NCBI RefSeq assembly: GCF_019104745.1
Contig: NZ_JAHRWL010000001.1
Coordinates: forward strand, 1,035,001-1,099,000
Origin: Thalassococcus arenae
GTDB taxonomy: Bacteria > Pseudomonadota > Alphaproteobacteria > Rhodobacterales > Rhodobacteraceae
DNA length: 64,000 bases
Reading direction: 5' to 3'
Part shown: positions 54,990 to 63,090 of the stretch, one piece after another
Layout of the letters: each line of letters begins with the position of its first letter
Position numbering within the stretch: the stretch's first letter is position 1
Position numbers and translations under genes: made by a program
The notes under the pieces: generated by a model
Database searches by the model: none
What the model was told of the DNA's origin: nothing
Seen by the model: the letters and a program-made list of their open reading frames with translations, nothing else

Positions 54990-55035
54990 GGCGGTCGTCA
55001 ATTGACGCAGGCCGCGCCTCTGCTAACAAGGAGGG

Positions 55036-55962
55036 ATGCTGGCGATCTTCCTCAAAACCTTGCCGTTTTTCGCCCTGATCGGGCTGGGTTACGGCGCCGG
55101 GCGGACCCGTTTCTTCACCGAGGAAGCCACCGCGTATCTGACGAAATTCGTCTTCTACTTCGCCCTGTCGGCGATGCTGTTCCGGTTTTCCGCCAATCTG
55201 AGTTTCGCCGAGATCTTCGATCTGCGGCTGGCGGCCGGTTATCTTTGGGGCACGGCCTTTGCCTATGGCATCGCGATGGCGGTGGCGTTCCTGCGCGGGC
55301 TCGACACCCCCACCGCCGCGATCGAGGCGCAATGCGCCGCGATCGGCAATATCGGCTTTCTCGGCGTACCGATGCTGGCGCTGCTGATGGGCCAGGAAGC
55401 GGTGGCGCCGATCATCCTGATGCTGTGCATCGACCTGATCGTGTTCTCGACGCTGCTCGTCATTCTGGTCGTCGGCTCGCGCGACGGGCGGATGTCGTTC
55501 GCGATGGTGCGGACCATCGGCCTGGGCCTGCTCAAGAACCCGATGATCGTGGCGATCTCGCTGGGCCTCGTCGTGTCGGCCAGCGGCCTGCCGCTGCCCG
55601 ATGTGGTCAACGAATTCGTCGCCATCCTGGGCGCCGCCGCCACACCGGGCGCGCTGTTCGCCATCGGCGCCTCGCTGGCCAGCAAATCGGCAGAACGGGT
55701 CGAGGTGGCGGCCTGGCTGAGCTTTGCCAAGCTGGTGATCCACCCGGCCTGCGTCGCGCTTGGCGTCTGGTTCCTGTTCCCGTCCGATCCGTTCAAGGCC
55801 GCGGTGGTCATATCGGCCTCGGCCCTGCCGGTGGCGGGCAACGTGTTCATCCTGGCGCAGCATTACGGTGTCGCGCCGCAGCGGGTATCGGCGTCGATCC
55901 TGATCTCGACCACGCTCAGCATCCTGACCGTCAGCGCGGTGATCGCCTGGGTCTCTCCCTAG
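55036..55962 (+). CDS. AEC-family auxin-efflux-carrier-like permease
   Basis: This 308-residue membrane protein has ten predicted segments in two halves and the AEC pattern (LPFFALIGLGYGAGRTRFF at the start, AAIGNIGFLGVPML near residue 103, ASALPVAGNVFILAQHYGV near 265). Bacterial members carry dicarboxylates such as malate or malonate; the substrate here is open. AGGAGG lies before the ATG, 46 bases after mbfA on the same strand. Confidence 0.9.
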   Translation: MLAIFLKTLPFFALIGLGYGAGRTRFFTEEATAYLTKFVFYFALSAMLFRFSANLSFAEIFDLRLAAGYLWGTAFAYGIAMAVAFLRGLDTPTAAIEAQCAAIGNIGFLGVPMLALLMGQEAVAPIILMLCIDLIVFSTLLVILVVGSRDGRMSFAMVRTIGLGLLKNPMIVAISLGLVVSASGLPLPDVVNEFVAILGAAATPGALFAIGASLASKSAERVEVAAWLSFAKLVIHPACVALGVWFLFPSDPFKAAVVISASALPVAGNVFILAQHYGVAPQRVSASILISTTLSILTVSAVIAWVSP

Positions 55963-56223
55963 CCGGGTCATCCGCGAAATCGCCCATTCACCGCCCGGGC
56001 TCGCGTTGATCGTGGGGCAGGCTTTTGCAGATCCCGGCGCGCGGTCTGCACCCCCGGGTGAACGGATGACAGAACGCGTTGATTTCGGCGCTGCCGGATC
56101 TCGGTTCCCGCCTGGTGGACGCCTTGACCGATCGCGCCCGAAACCGTGCGCCTGCGCGAACCGGAAACCGAACGAAGCCAAAGCGGCGCGACAGGCGGGC
56201 GCGGGCTGCCGATCCGTGCCGCA

Positions 56224-56706
56224 CTACAGTGCCCGGTACATCACCAGCGCATCGACATAGCCCTGTTCGGGATGCCGGAACGCGCCCGGCAATCGGCCCA
56301 CGACCTCGAACCCCGCACCTTCCCAGATCGCGATGGCGCGGGTGTTGGTGGCGACGACAAAGTTGAACTGCATGGCGCGAAAACCCAGTTCGCGTGCCTT
56401 GGCCAGGGCATGGTCCAGCATCGCCCGCGCCACACCCTTGCCCCGCGCTTGCGGGTCGGTGACAAAGCCGCAATTGCAGACATGGCTGCCGCCGCCCTTC
56501 TGGTTGCGCACGACGTAATAAGTGCCCAGCAGCCGCCCGTCGTCTTCCACCACGAAGACGTGGCGCTCGGGGCCGGTCCAATAGGCCAGAGCCGCGTCCG
56601 GCGCGATTTCGGGGTCGATCGTGTAGGTATCGCCGGCGCGGAACACCGGCATCAGCATCGCCGTCACCGCAACCGCATCGCGTGTCTCATAGGCCCTGAT
56701 CCGCAT
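56224..56706 (-). CDS. GNAT-family N-acetyltransferase
   Basis: This 160-residue GNAT protein binds acetyl-CoA through VTDPQARGKGVARAMLDHAL (motif A, QxxGxG/A, near residue 87) and has the end motif TRAIAIWEGAGFEVVGRLPGAF. The substrate is unknown. The start at MRIRAYET with AGAAGA is chosen over a codon five residues earlier. The 261 bases between it and the AEC gene hold no recognisable gene or structure on either strand. Confidence 0.9.
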   Translation of the reverse strand: MRIRAYETRDAVAVTAMLMPVFRAGDTYTIDPEIAPDAALAYWTGPERHVFVVEDDGRLLGTYYVVRNQKGGGSHVCNCGFVTDPQARGKGVARAMLDHALAKARELGFRAMQFNFVVATNTRAIAIWEGAGFEVVGRLPGAFRHPEQGYVDALVMYRAL

Positions 56707-56734
56707 CTTCTTCTCTTTCAAAAATACGCAAACG

Positions 56735-56791
56735 AAACGGCGCCGCCCACGCGACGCCGTTCAGGTGCGCAGGGCGGGGATCACCCCGCCG
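56735..56791 (-). terminator. Tandem hairpins after the formaldehyde dehydrogenase gene
   Basis: GGCGGGG-ATCA-CCCCGCC (56774-56791) begins four bases past the stop codon. A second stem (AACGGCG / CGCCGTT, 56736-56761) follows, with a moderately T-rich stretch beyond. Together they probably end the minus-strand transcript, though a pure T-run is lacking. Confidence 0.5.
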
Positions 56792-56795
56792 CCTG

Positions 56796-57908
56796 TCAAT
56801 AGACCACGACCGACCGGATCGACTTGCCCTCATGCATCAGGTCGAACCCCTTGTTGATGTCCTCCAGCGGCATGGTGTGGGTGATCATCGGGTCGATCTC
56901 GATCTTTCCATCCATGTACCAGTCGACGATCTTGGGCACATCCGTCCGTCCGCGCGCACCCCCAAAGGCGGTGCCGCGCCAGACCCGGCCGGTGACCAGC
57001 TGGAAGGGCCGCGTGGCGATTTCCGCACCGGCCGGCGCCACGCCGATGATGATCGACTCGCCCCAGCCCTTGTGGGCGCATTCCAGCGCTGCGCGCATGA
57101 CCTGCACGTTGCCGGTGGCGTCAAAGGTGTAATCCGCGCCGCCCTTGGTCAGATCGACGAGGTAGGGCACCAGATCGCCCTCGACCTCGGACGGGTTGAC
57201 GAAATGCGTCATGCCGAATCGCTCGGCCATCGGCACCTTGTCGGGGTTCAGATCGACACCGACGATCTGGTCCGCACCCGCCAGCCGAAGCCCCTGGATG
57301 ACGTTCAGCCCGATGCCCCCCAGCCCGAAGACGATGGCGCGGCTGCCGATCTCGACCTTGGCGGTGTTGATCACCGCGCCGATGCCGGTGGTCACGCCGC
57401 AACCGATGTAGCAGACCTTGTCGAACGGCGCGTCTGGGCGGATCTTGGCCAGCGCGATTTCCGGCAGCACGGTGTGGTTGGAAAAGGTCGAACAGCCCAT
57501 GTAATGCAGGATCGGCGTGCCATCGAGCATCGAGAAGCGCGATGTGCCATCGGGCATCACGCCGCGGCCTTGCGTCGACCGGATCGCTTGGCAAAGGTTG
57601 GTCTTGGGATGCAGGCAATACTCGCATTCCCGGCATTCCGGCGTGTAGAGCGGAATGACGTGGTCTCCGGGTTTCAGGCTGGTCACGCCGTCACCCACCT
57701 CCAGCACCACGCCGGCACCCTCGTGACCCAGGATCGCAGGGAACAGGCCTTCGGGATCGGCGCCCGACAGGGTGAATTCATCGGTGTGGCATATCCCGGT
57801 GGCCTTGATCTCGACCAGTACCTCGCCAGCCTTTGGGCCTTCCAGGTTCACGTCCATGATTTCCAGCGGTTTGCCCGCCGCCAGTGCCACGGCTGCCTTG
57901 GTGCGCAT
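56796..57908 (-). CDS. frmA: S-(hydroxymethyl)glutathione dehydrogenase / class III alcohol dehydrogenase
   Basis: This 370-residue zinc alcohol dehydrogenase of class III oxidises the glutathione adduct of formaldehyde to S-formylglutathione with NAD+. Visible features are the catalytic zinc ligands ([13 protein letters not shown] and GHEGAGVV), the structural zinc cluster [15 protein letters not shown], the NAD fold [14 protein letters not shown] and the class III block [24 protein letters not shown] lies before the ATG; a longer frame has no ribosome site. Its pathway partner, the hydrolase, is at 52160-52990. A cytochrome c556 gene precedes it on the same strand. Confidence 0.97.
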   Translation of the reverse strand: MRTKAAVALAAGKPLEIMDVNLEGPKAGEVLVEIKATGICHTDEFTLSGADPEGLFPAILGHEGAGVVLEVGDGVTSLKPGDHVIPLYTPECRECEYCLHPKTNLCQAIRSTQGRGVMPDGTSRFSMLDGTPILHYMGCSTFSNHTVLPEIALAKIRPDAPFDKVCYIGCGVTTGIGAVINTAKVEIGSRAIVFGLGGIGLNVIQGLRLAGADQIVGVDLNPDKVPMAERFGMTHFVNPSEVEGDLVPYLVDLTKGGADYTFDATGNVQVMRAALECAHKGWGESIIIGVAPAGAEIATRPFQLVTGRVWRGTAFGGARGRTDVPKIVDWYMDGKIEIDPMITHTMPLEDINKGFDLMHEGKSIRSVVVY

Positions 57909-57983
57909 CTGTCCCTCCCTGATGGCTTTGGGCCAGACTGCGCCGAACTCGGGCGATCTGGCAACCCTGCGCGCCACGGCGGC

Positions 57984-58418
57984 TCACTTCTTGATGCGAA
58001 AGGCCTCGTGGCAGGACTTGCAGGTCTTGGCCAGCCGGCCCATGCCGGCACGCAGCGTCTTGAGACTGCCGGTATCCATTGCCGAAGCCACGGTTTCCAT
58101 CCGGTCGGCGATGGCGACGAACCCATCCCAATCCGTCCAGATTTCCGGGCGCGCTTCGGTCTTCGGGTCGGACTCGGGCGCCTTGAACAATGCGGGGATC
58201 CGTGTCGCGTGGCGTTCCAGCGCGGCGCGGGCGGCTTCGGCCTTGGCGGCATCGAAGGGCTTGGCGCCCTTGGACATGTCTCCCAGCGTGGCGGTCGCCG
58301 CCTTGACTTCGCCCATCAGGTCCATCCGCGCCTTGACAGCTGCGTTCTTGACCCCGGAATGGGCCAGCGCGGCAGTGGCGGCAAGGGTCATGACAAGGGT
58401 GGCAGTGTGCAGGCGCAT
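57984..58418 (-). CDS. Cytochrome c' / c556 family protein
   Basis: This 144-residue periplasmic haem protein has a signal peptide (MRLHTATLVMTLAATAALAH), a four-helix body and the C-terminal haem site CKSCHEAFRIKK, the arrangement of cytochromes c' and c556. Its role may be electron transfer or binding of small gases. It lies 75 bases upstream of frmA on the same strand and may feed electrons or respond to the same substrate, although classical partner cytochromes of this pathway in Rhodobacter are of another type. GGAGAG before the ATG. Confidence 0.93.
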   Translation of the reverse strand: MRLHTATLVMTLAATAALAHSGVKNAAVKARMDLMGEVKAATATLGDMSKGAKPFDAAKAEAARAALERHATRIPALFKAPESDPKTEARPEIWTDWDGFVAIADRMETVASAMDTGSLKTLRAGMGRLAKTCKSCHEAFRIKK

Positions 58419-58488
58419 GCGTCTCTCCGGTTTTTCCGGTCTTAGCACAAAGATGCAAGGGACTCGACTCGCAACCTGCCCGGGACTA

Positions 58489-58503
58489 GAACAAAATAGG
58501 AAC
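58489..58503. promoter_or_regulatory. SOS (LexA) box upstream of imuB
   Basis: GAACAAAATAGGAAC is GAAC-N7-GAAC, the reverse complement of the alphaproteobacterial LexA box GTTC-N7-GTTC. It ends 29 bases before the imuB ATG and 70 bases before the divergent cytochrome gene. Confidence 0.8.
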
Positions 58504-58532
58504 ATGTAATCGCTGCCACGATACGCCACCCG

Positions 58533-60188
58533 ATGCCCAACCGACGCATTCTCTCGCTCTGGTTTCCCCGCCTCGGCGCCGAACGGCTGCTGCGGGCCGA
58601 ACCGCATCTGGATGACCGGCCCTTTGCCGTGGTGGCCGAACACGGGCCGGCGCAGGTTCTGTCGTCGCTGTCGGTGGCGGCCAGCCAGGCCGGGCTTTAC
58701 CCCGGCCAGCCGGTGCGCGATGCCCATGCGATGTGCGCCGGTCTTGTCACCCGGCCGCAGGATGTCCGGCGCGAAGCCGCGTTCCTGGATGCGCTGCACC
58801 GCTGGGCGGGCAAGTTTTCGCCTTGGGTCGCCTCGGAACCGCCCGACGCGCTGGTGATCGACCTGACCGGCTGCGCGCATCTCTTCGGCGGCGAGGCGCA
58901 GTTGTGCGAACAGGTCACGCAGGATTGCGCCGATCTGGGGCTGAGCGTGCGGGTCGGGCTGGCCGACACGCTGGGCGCGGCCTGGGCCTTGGCGCGCTAC
59001 ACCGCGCAGGATCGGTCGGGGCACCGCTCCGGCGATGCCATCGACCAGGAAGCCCCCGCAACTCGTGCCAAGGCGGGCAAGCGGCGGCACTGGGAACGCG
59101 GCGGGGCGGCGCCGTCGGTGACTGTCAGCCCGGCGGATCAGGGCCGCATCGCCGCGCCCGGCCAGGCCTACAGCGCACTGGCGCCGCTGCCCATCGCGGC
59201 GCTGCGGCTGGACGCGGCGACCCGCGAACAGCTTTCGCGCCTTGGCCTGCGGCGGGTCGGCGACCTGCTGGGCCAGCCGCGCGCCGGGCTGGCGCGGCGG
59301 TTCGGGCGCGGGCTGGTGGACCGGCTGGACCAGGCCATGGGCGCCGCACCCGAGCCGATCAACCCCGCCCCGCCGCGCGACCGGTTCTCGGTGCGGCTCA
59401 GCCTGCCCGAAGCCATCGGGCTCGAGGCCGATGTGAAGGCCGGATGCGACAAGATGCTGGAACGGCTTTGCGCACGGCTCAGGGAAAAGGGCCGCGGCGC
59501 CCGCACCCTGCGGATCGAGGCACACCGCACCGACCGCAGCATGGTCTGGCGCCATGTCAGCGCCGCTTCGGCCAGCCACGACCCGCATCGCTGGGCCGAC
59601 CTGCTGGCGATGAAGATCGCCGAGATCGATGCCGGCGACGGGATCGACATGCTGCGGCTCGAAGCCATCGGCCACGAACCGCTGCACGACCGCACGGTCA
59701 AGGGCCACCTCGACGCCGCCCGCGCGGTACAGGAACGGCTGGCCAAGGGTTCGGCGTTCGAGGATCTGCTGGGCCGGTTGGGCGCGCGGGTGGGGATGGA
59801 ACGCATCACCCGCCGCCATCCGGGGCAAAGCCACATTCCCGAGAAGGGCGCGCAGGTGCTGGCCGCCGCCTGGTCGGACCCGGCCGAGCACTGGCCGAAA
59901 CCGCAGGTCGCCCGACCACTGTTGCTTTGGCCGCCCGAACCGGTTTCGGCACCGGACACGCCCCGCCTGCCGCAACGCTTTCGCTGGCGCGGGCGCGATT
60001 TCGAGACGCGCGGCCGGACCGGACCGGAACGGATCGCACCGGAATGGTGGCTGGACGATCCCGCCTGGCGGTCGGGTCCGCGCGATTACTGGCGGGTCGA
60101 AACCGACCGGGGCGACCGGCTGTGGTTGTTCTATGCCCATGGCGGCGCGATGTCTTCGGGCTGGTTCTGCCAGGGGGCGTTCGCCTGA
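58533..60188 (+). CDS. imuB: ImuB-like Y-family DNA polymerase homologue
   Basis: This 551-residue Y-family polymerase homologue of the ImuB type (RILSLWFPRLGAERLLRAEP at the start, PDALVIDLTGCAHLFGG in the palm). The usual catalytic acidic residues of active Y-family enzymes (MDxDxFY and SxDE) are missing, as in known ImuB, which acts as a clamp-binding hub for DnaE2 in error-prone repair. The long C-terminal region (about 330-551) is characteristic. An SOS box precedes it. The usual partners imuA and dnaE2 are not adjacent: a cytochrome gene lies upstream and serB downstream. Confidence 0.9.
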   Translation: MPNRRILSLWFPRLGAERLLRAEPHLDDRPFAVVAEHGPAQVLSSLSVAASQAGLYPGQPVRDAHAMCAGLVTRPQDVRREAAFLDALHRWAGKFSPWVASEPPDALVIDLTGCAHLFGGEAQLCEQVTQDCADLGLSVRVGLADTLGAAWALARYTAQDRSGHRSGDAIDQEAPATRAKAGKRRHWERGGAAPSVTVSPADQGRIAAPGQAYSALAPLPIAALRLDAATREQLSRLGLRRVGDLLGQPRAGLARRFGRGLVDRLDQAMGAAPEPINPAPPRDRFSVRLSLPEAIGLEADVKAGCDKMLERLCARLREKGRGARTLRIEAHRTDRSMVWRHVSAASASHDPHRWADLLAMKIAEIDAGDGIDMLRLEAIGHEPLHDRTVKGHLDAARAVQERLAKGSAFEDLLGRLGARVGMERITRRHPGQSHIPEKGAQVLAAAWSDPAEHWPKPQVARPLLLWPPEPVSAPDTPRLPQRFRWRGRDFETRGRTGPERIAPEWWLDDPAWRSGPRDYWRVETDRGDRLWLFYAHGGAMSSGWFCQGAFA

Positions 60189-60254
60189 GGGCTGGCCAAG
60201 GGCCGGGGGCCATGCCAAAAGCGCCGCAACTGGGCAAAGCACCGTCAGAGCGCC

Positions 60255-60353
60255 GCGCCCGACCGGGTGGGCGCGAACGCGCCCGCCATGGGGCGGGCGG
60301 GCGCGGCCCGGGACGATGTCCCGGGCGGTGGGTTGGCAAGGCTGCGCTCAACC
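60255..60353. other. Structured intergenic block with four hairpins
   Basis: Between imuB and serB four stems follow each other: GCGCCC/GGGCGC (60255-60274), GCCCGCC/GGCGGGC (60281-60298), the strong GCCCGGGAC-GAT-GTCCCGGGC (60306-60326) and GGTTG/CAACC (60331-60353). There is no T-run. I recall similar blocks between Rhodobacteraceae genes, but this is the only copy in the window. It could be mRNA-stabilising or a processing site. Confidence 0.5.
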
Positions 60354-60373
60354 AACATCACGGGAAACGACCC

Positions 60374-61240
60374 ATGCCCATCGTCTCGCTCATCGCCAAG
60401 CCCGGCGCGCTGGATCCCGCGCTGGTGGACAGCCTCCGCAACGCCTGGGGTGGTGGTGTGGCGTCCTGGCTGTCGCCAGACGAGGCGGCGGAATTCCCGC
60501 TGGAGGCCACGCCCGCCAATCTGGACGAGGTGCGTGCCTCGATCGCCGACCGGGCCGACCTGAACCTGCTGCCCGACGGACCCCGCGCCAAGCGGATGCT
60601 GCTGGCCGACATGGACAGCACGATGATCCGGCAGGAATGCATCGACGAGCTGGCCGAAGAGGCCGGCGTCGGCGACCGTGTAAAGGACATCACCGCCCGC
60701 GCGATGAACGGCGAACTGGATTTCGAAGGCGCATTGACCGAACGCGTCGCGCTGCTGAAGGGCCTGCCGGAAACCATCATCCAACACGTTCTGAACACCC
60801 GCATCACTCCGATGCCCGGCGGCAAGGCCCTGATCGCCACGATGAAGGCAAACGGCGCTCACGCCGTGCTGGTCTCCGGCGGGTTCACCGCCTTCACGGC
60901 CAGCGTCTCTGCCCTGCTGGGGTTCGACGAGAACCGGGCCAATACCCTGCTGATCGAGAACGGCCACCTGACCGGAGAAGTCGCCCGACCGATCTTGGGC
61001 AAGGCGGCCAAGGTGCAGGCGCTGGAAGAGATCGCAGCACGGCTGGGCATCGCCGAAACCGACGTGATCGCGGTCGGCGACGGCGCCAACGACCTGGGTA
61101 TGCTGGGCCGCGCGGGGTTGGGCGTGGCGCTGCATGCCAAACCGTCCGTTCAGGCGCAATGCGATCTGCGGGTGAACCACGGCGATCTGACCGCGCTGTT
61201 GTTCCTGCAGGGCTATCCGCGCGCGGAATTCGTCAGCTGA
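60374..61240 (+). CDS. serB: Phosphoserine phosphatase
   Basis: This 288-residue HAD-superfamily enzyme hydrolyses O-phosphoserine in the last step of serine synthesis. Motif I is LLADMDSTMI (near residue 79), motif II VLVSGGFTAFT and motif IV IAVGDGANDLGML. The N-terminal 70 residues are the usual divergent ACT-like region. The reading frame is open far upstream because of imuB's GC-rich shadow; the start is the ATG just after the hairpin block. Its TGA overlaps the stop of the convergent asparaginase by eight bases. Confidence 0.96.
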   Translation: MPIVSLIAKPGALDPALVDSLRNAWGGGVASWLSPDEAAEFPLEATPANLDEVRASIADRADLNLLPDGPRAKRMLLADMDSTMIRQECIDELAEEAGVGDRVKDITARAMNGELDFEGALTERVALLKGLPETIIQHVLNTRITPMPGGKALIATMKANGAHAVLVSGGFTAFTASVSALLGFDENRANTLLIENGHLTGEVARPILGKAAKVQALEEIAARLGIAETDVIAVGDGANDLGMLGRAGLGVALHAKPSVQAQCDLRVNHGDLTALLFLQGYPRAEFVS

Positions 61241-62228
61241 AAAGACCCGCCGCCGGTTCGATCCGCCCGGTGACCAGCCCGTCCCAGTTGCGGATCTCGG
61301 GCCGCAGGAACCGCGCGATATCGGGATGCGCCGCGTCCGCTGCCCCCAAGCGCACCAACAGCGCAGCGATGGCGCATTGCGACGCCCGCGTCGCCCCGTC
61401 TGCGACCTTGAGCGCGATGCCAAGGCCCCGCTGCGGCAAGATGGCGACGAAATAGCCCTCGGCCCCGGTCTTGAGCGCCACCGGCTCGGACGCCGCGCGC
61501 ATCATCAACGTGCAGGCGCGACCCTCGCCGGCCACAAGGTCCGGATGCGCGATCATCGCCTCGACCAGCCGCACCGCCGCCGCGCTCTGGGCATCGGTTC
61601 GGTCGCCCGCCGAGGCAAACCACGCCATGGCCCGCGCCATGCCCCGCATGGACGTTGCGAAATTCGGGGCCGAACAGCCGTCGATGCCGAATCCGGGACT
61701 GACAGAACCCGTGACTTCCTCGAACGCCGCGCGCACGGCCTGCTGCACCGCGTGCTCGGGGTCGACATAGTCAGGCCCCGCACCAAGATGGGCGGCCAAG
61801 GTCAGGAACCCGGCATGCTTGCCGGAACAGTTGTTGTGCACCCGGCAAGGCGGCTGGTCGGCGCACAGCATCCGCTTGTGCAGGGCCTTGTCGCGCGACG
61901 GCTGCGGCCCGCAGCGCAATGCGTCATCCCCCAGCCCCAGATCCGTCAGCCAGGCTGTGACCTTTTCCACATGCAGCGGGGCGCCCTGGTGCGAGGCACA
62001 GGCCAGCGCCAGGTGTTCCCGTGTCAGCCCTCGTGCGTCGGCGGCGCCCGAGGAAACCAGCGGCAGCGCCTGGATCATTTTGGCCGAAGACCGCGGCAAA
62101 ACCACCGCATCGGGATCGCCCCAAGCCTGCACGATGCCACCGTCGGCATCGCAGATCACGACATGTCCGCTGTGTTCACTTTCCACGAAGGGGCCACGAT
62201 GGATCTCGGCCAACAAAGCAGCGGACAT
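61233..62228 (-). CDS. L-asparaginase (AnsA/Rhizobium-type, asparaginase II family)
   Basis: This 331-residue enzyme belongs to the thermolabile Rhizobium etli-type family, unrelated to E. coli asparaginases. Conserved blocks are RSSAKMIQALPLV (near residue 45), CASHQGAPLHVEKV (near 75), VHNNCSGKHAGFL (near 125) and GIDGCSAPNFATSM (near 185), which supply the proposed Ser/Lys and Cys residues. It hydrolyses asparagine to aspartate and ammonia in the cytoplasm. The start at MSAALLAE follows AGGT; the frame is open further up without a ribosome site. The C-terminal codons are shared with the serB end through the palindrome TCAGCTGA. Confidence 0.9.
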   Translation of the reverse strand: MSAALLAEIHRGPFVESEHSGHVVICDADGGIVQAWGDPDAVVLPRSSAKMIQALPLVSSGAADARGLTREHLALACASHQGAPLHVEKVTAWLTDLGLGDDALRCGPQPSRDKALHKRMLCADQPPCRVHNNCSGKHAGFLTLAAHLGAGPDYVDPEHAVQQAVRAAFEEVTGSVSPGFGIDGCSAPNFATSMRGMARAMAWFASAGDRTDAQSAAAVRLVEAMIAHPDLVAGEGRACTLMMRAASEPVALKTGAEGYFVAILPQRGLGIALKVADGATRASQCAIAALLVRLGAADAAHPDIARFLRPEIRNWDGLVTGRIEPAAGLFS

Positions 62229-62396
62229 GGCGACCTCACAAACAGGCGAATATCTGCCAACAGGGCTTTCGCCGACGGCATTTTTCAGGGTAAAGTCCCG
62301 CCGTCCAGAAGAAAAGGGTTGCGCCCGGAAAACGACCGGCACAGGTCTGATGACACCGGAGCGCGTTGAGGCACGGAAGGCTTGGAGGCTGCAGGT

Positions 62397-62930
62397 ATGA
62401 TGTCAGGGTTTGGGCGGTTGGTCGCTGCGGGCGCTATGGTTTTCGCGGGCGCTGCAGCACAGGCACAGGAGTCGAGCACCAACCGCGTCGATGCGATGAC
62501 GGACTGGTCGGTGTTCGAGGGCGAAAGCCCCAAGGAATGCTGGGCCGTGACGACATTCAAGGAAAGCGTGAACACCGATGCCGCGGGCAATATCAAGGCG
62601 GTGCAGCGGGGCGAGATCCTGTTGATGGTCTTCTTTCGCCCGGGCGAGGACGTGACCGGCCAGGTCGCCTTTACCGGCGGCTATCCCTTTGCACCGGGAT
62701 CGACCGTGAACGCCAATGTCAGCGGCACCGAGTTCGAGCTGTTCACCGAGGGCGAATGGGCCTGGCCCGCCACGCCACAGGACGATGCCCGCCTGGTGAC
62801 GGCGATGAAGCGTGGCGCCGACGCGGTGCTGACCGCCCGGTCCAGCCGCGGCACGATCACCAAGGACACGTTCTCGCTGCTGGGCTTCACGGCAGCGGTG
62901 GAAGACGCCGCCAAGCGCTGCGGCGGCTGA
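62397..62930 (+). CDS. IalB-family invasion-associated locus B protein
   Basis: This 177-residue secreted protein has a Sec signal (about 25 residues, ending AAAQAQ) and the IalB pattern: DWSVFEGESPKECWAVTTFKES, GEILLMVFFRPG, FTGGYPFAPGS.V and a final cysteine KRCGG that probably pairs with ECW. Despite the name, the family is widespread in non-pathogenic alphaproteobacteria and its envelope role is unknown. GGAGG lies eight bases before the ATG. A copy of the stem-loop repeat follows six bases after its stop. Confidence 0.88.
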   Translation: MMSGFGRLVAAGAMVFAGAAAQAQESSTNRVDAMTDWSVFEGESPKECWAVTTFKESVNTDAAGNIKAVQRGEILLMVFFRPGEDVTGQVAFTGGYPFAPGSTVNANVSGTEFELFTEGEWAWPATPQDDARLVTAMKRGADAVLTARSSRGTITKDTFSLLGFTAAVEDAAKRCGG

Positions 62931-62936
62931 GGCCGG

Positions 62937-63000
62937 TTTCGGGGGCTCTGCCCCCGTCGCCTTCGGCGACTCCCCCGGGATATTTTCGAACCAGAGAAGG
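62937..63000 (+). repeat. Intergenic stem-loop repeat, copy 2
   Basis: The order is TTTCGGGGGC, TCT, GCCCCCG, second stem GTCGCC-TTC-GGCGAC, then TCCCCCGGGATATT and CCAGAGAAGG. It follows the IalB-family gene and matches the copy at 40987, with co-variation in the second stem. Confidence 0.75.
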
Positions 63001-63090
63001 ACCGGACCCGCATTGCCGGGCAGCGCGGTCTTTTGATTTTCGGCGCCGATGCTATATGCAGCGGGTCTCGATTCCCTGACCAGGTGTTCC

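Noticed and set aside
55963-56223. Possible gene in the AEC-GNAT gap
   Set aside because: Frames exist on both strands but are arginine/proline-rich, lack ribosome sites and resemble no family; I see nothing supportable there.
57984-60242. A 752-residue frame including the cytochrome
   Set aside because: Only the last 144 residues are a gene (signal peptide to CKSCH). The rest is antisense to imuB.
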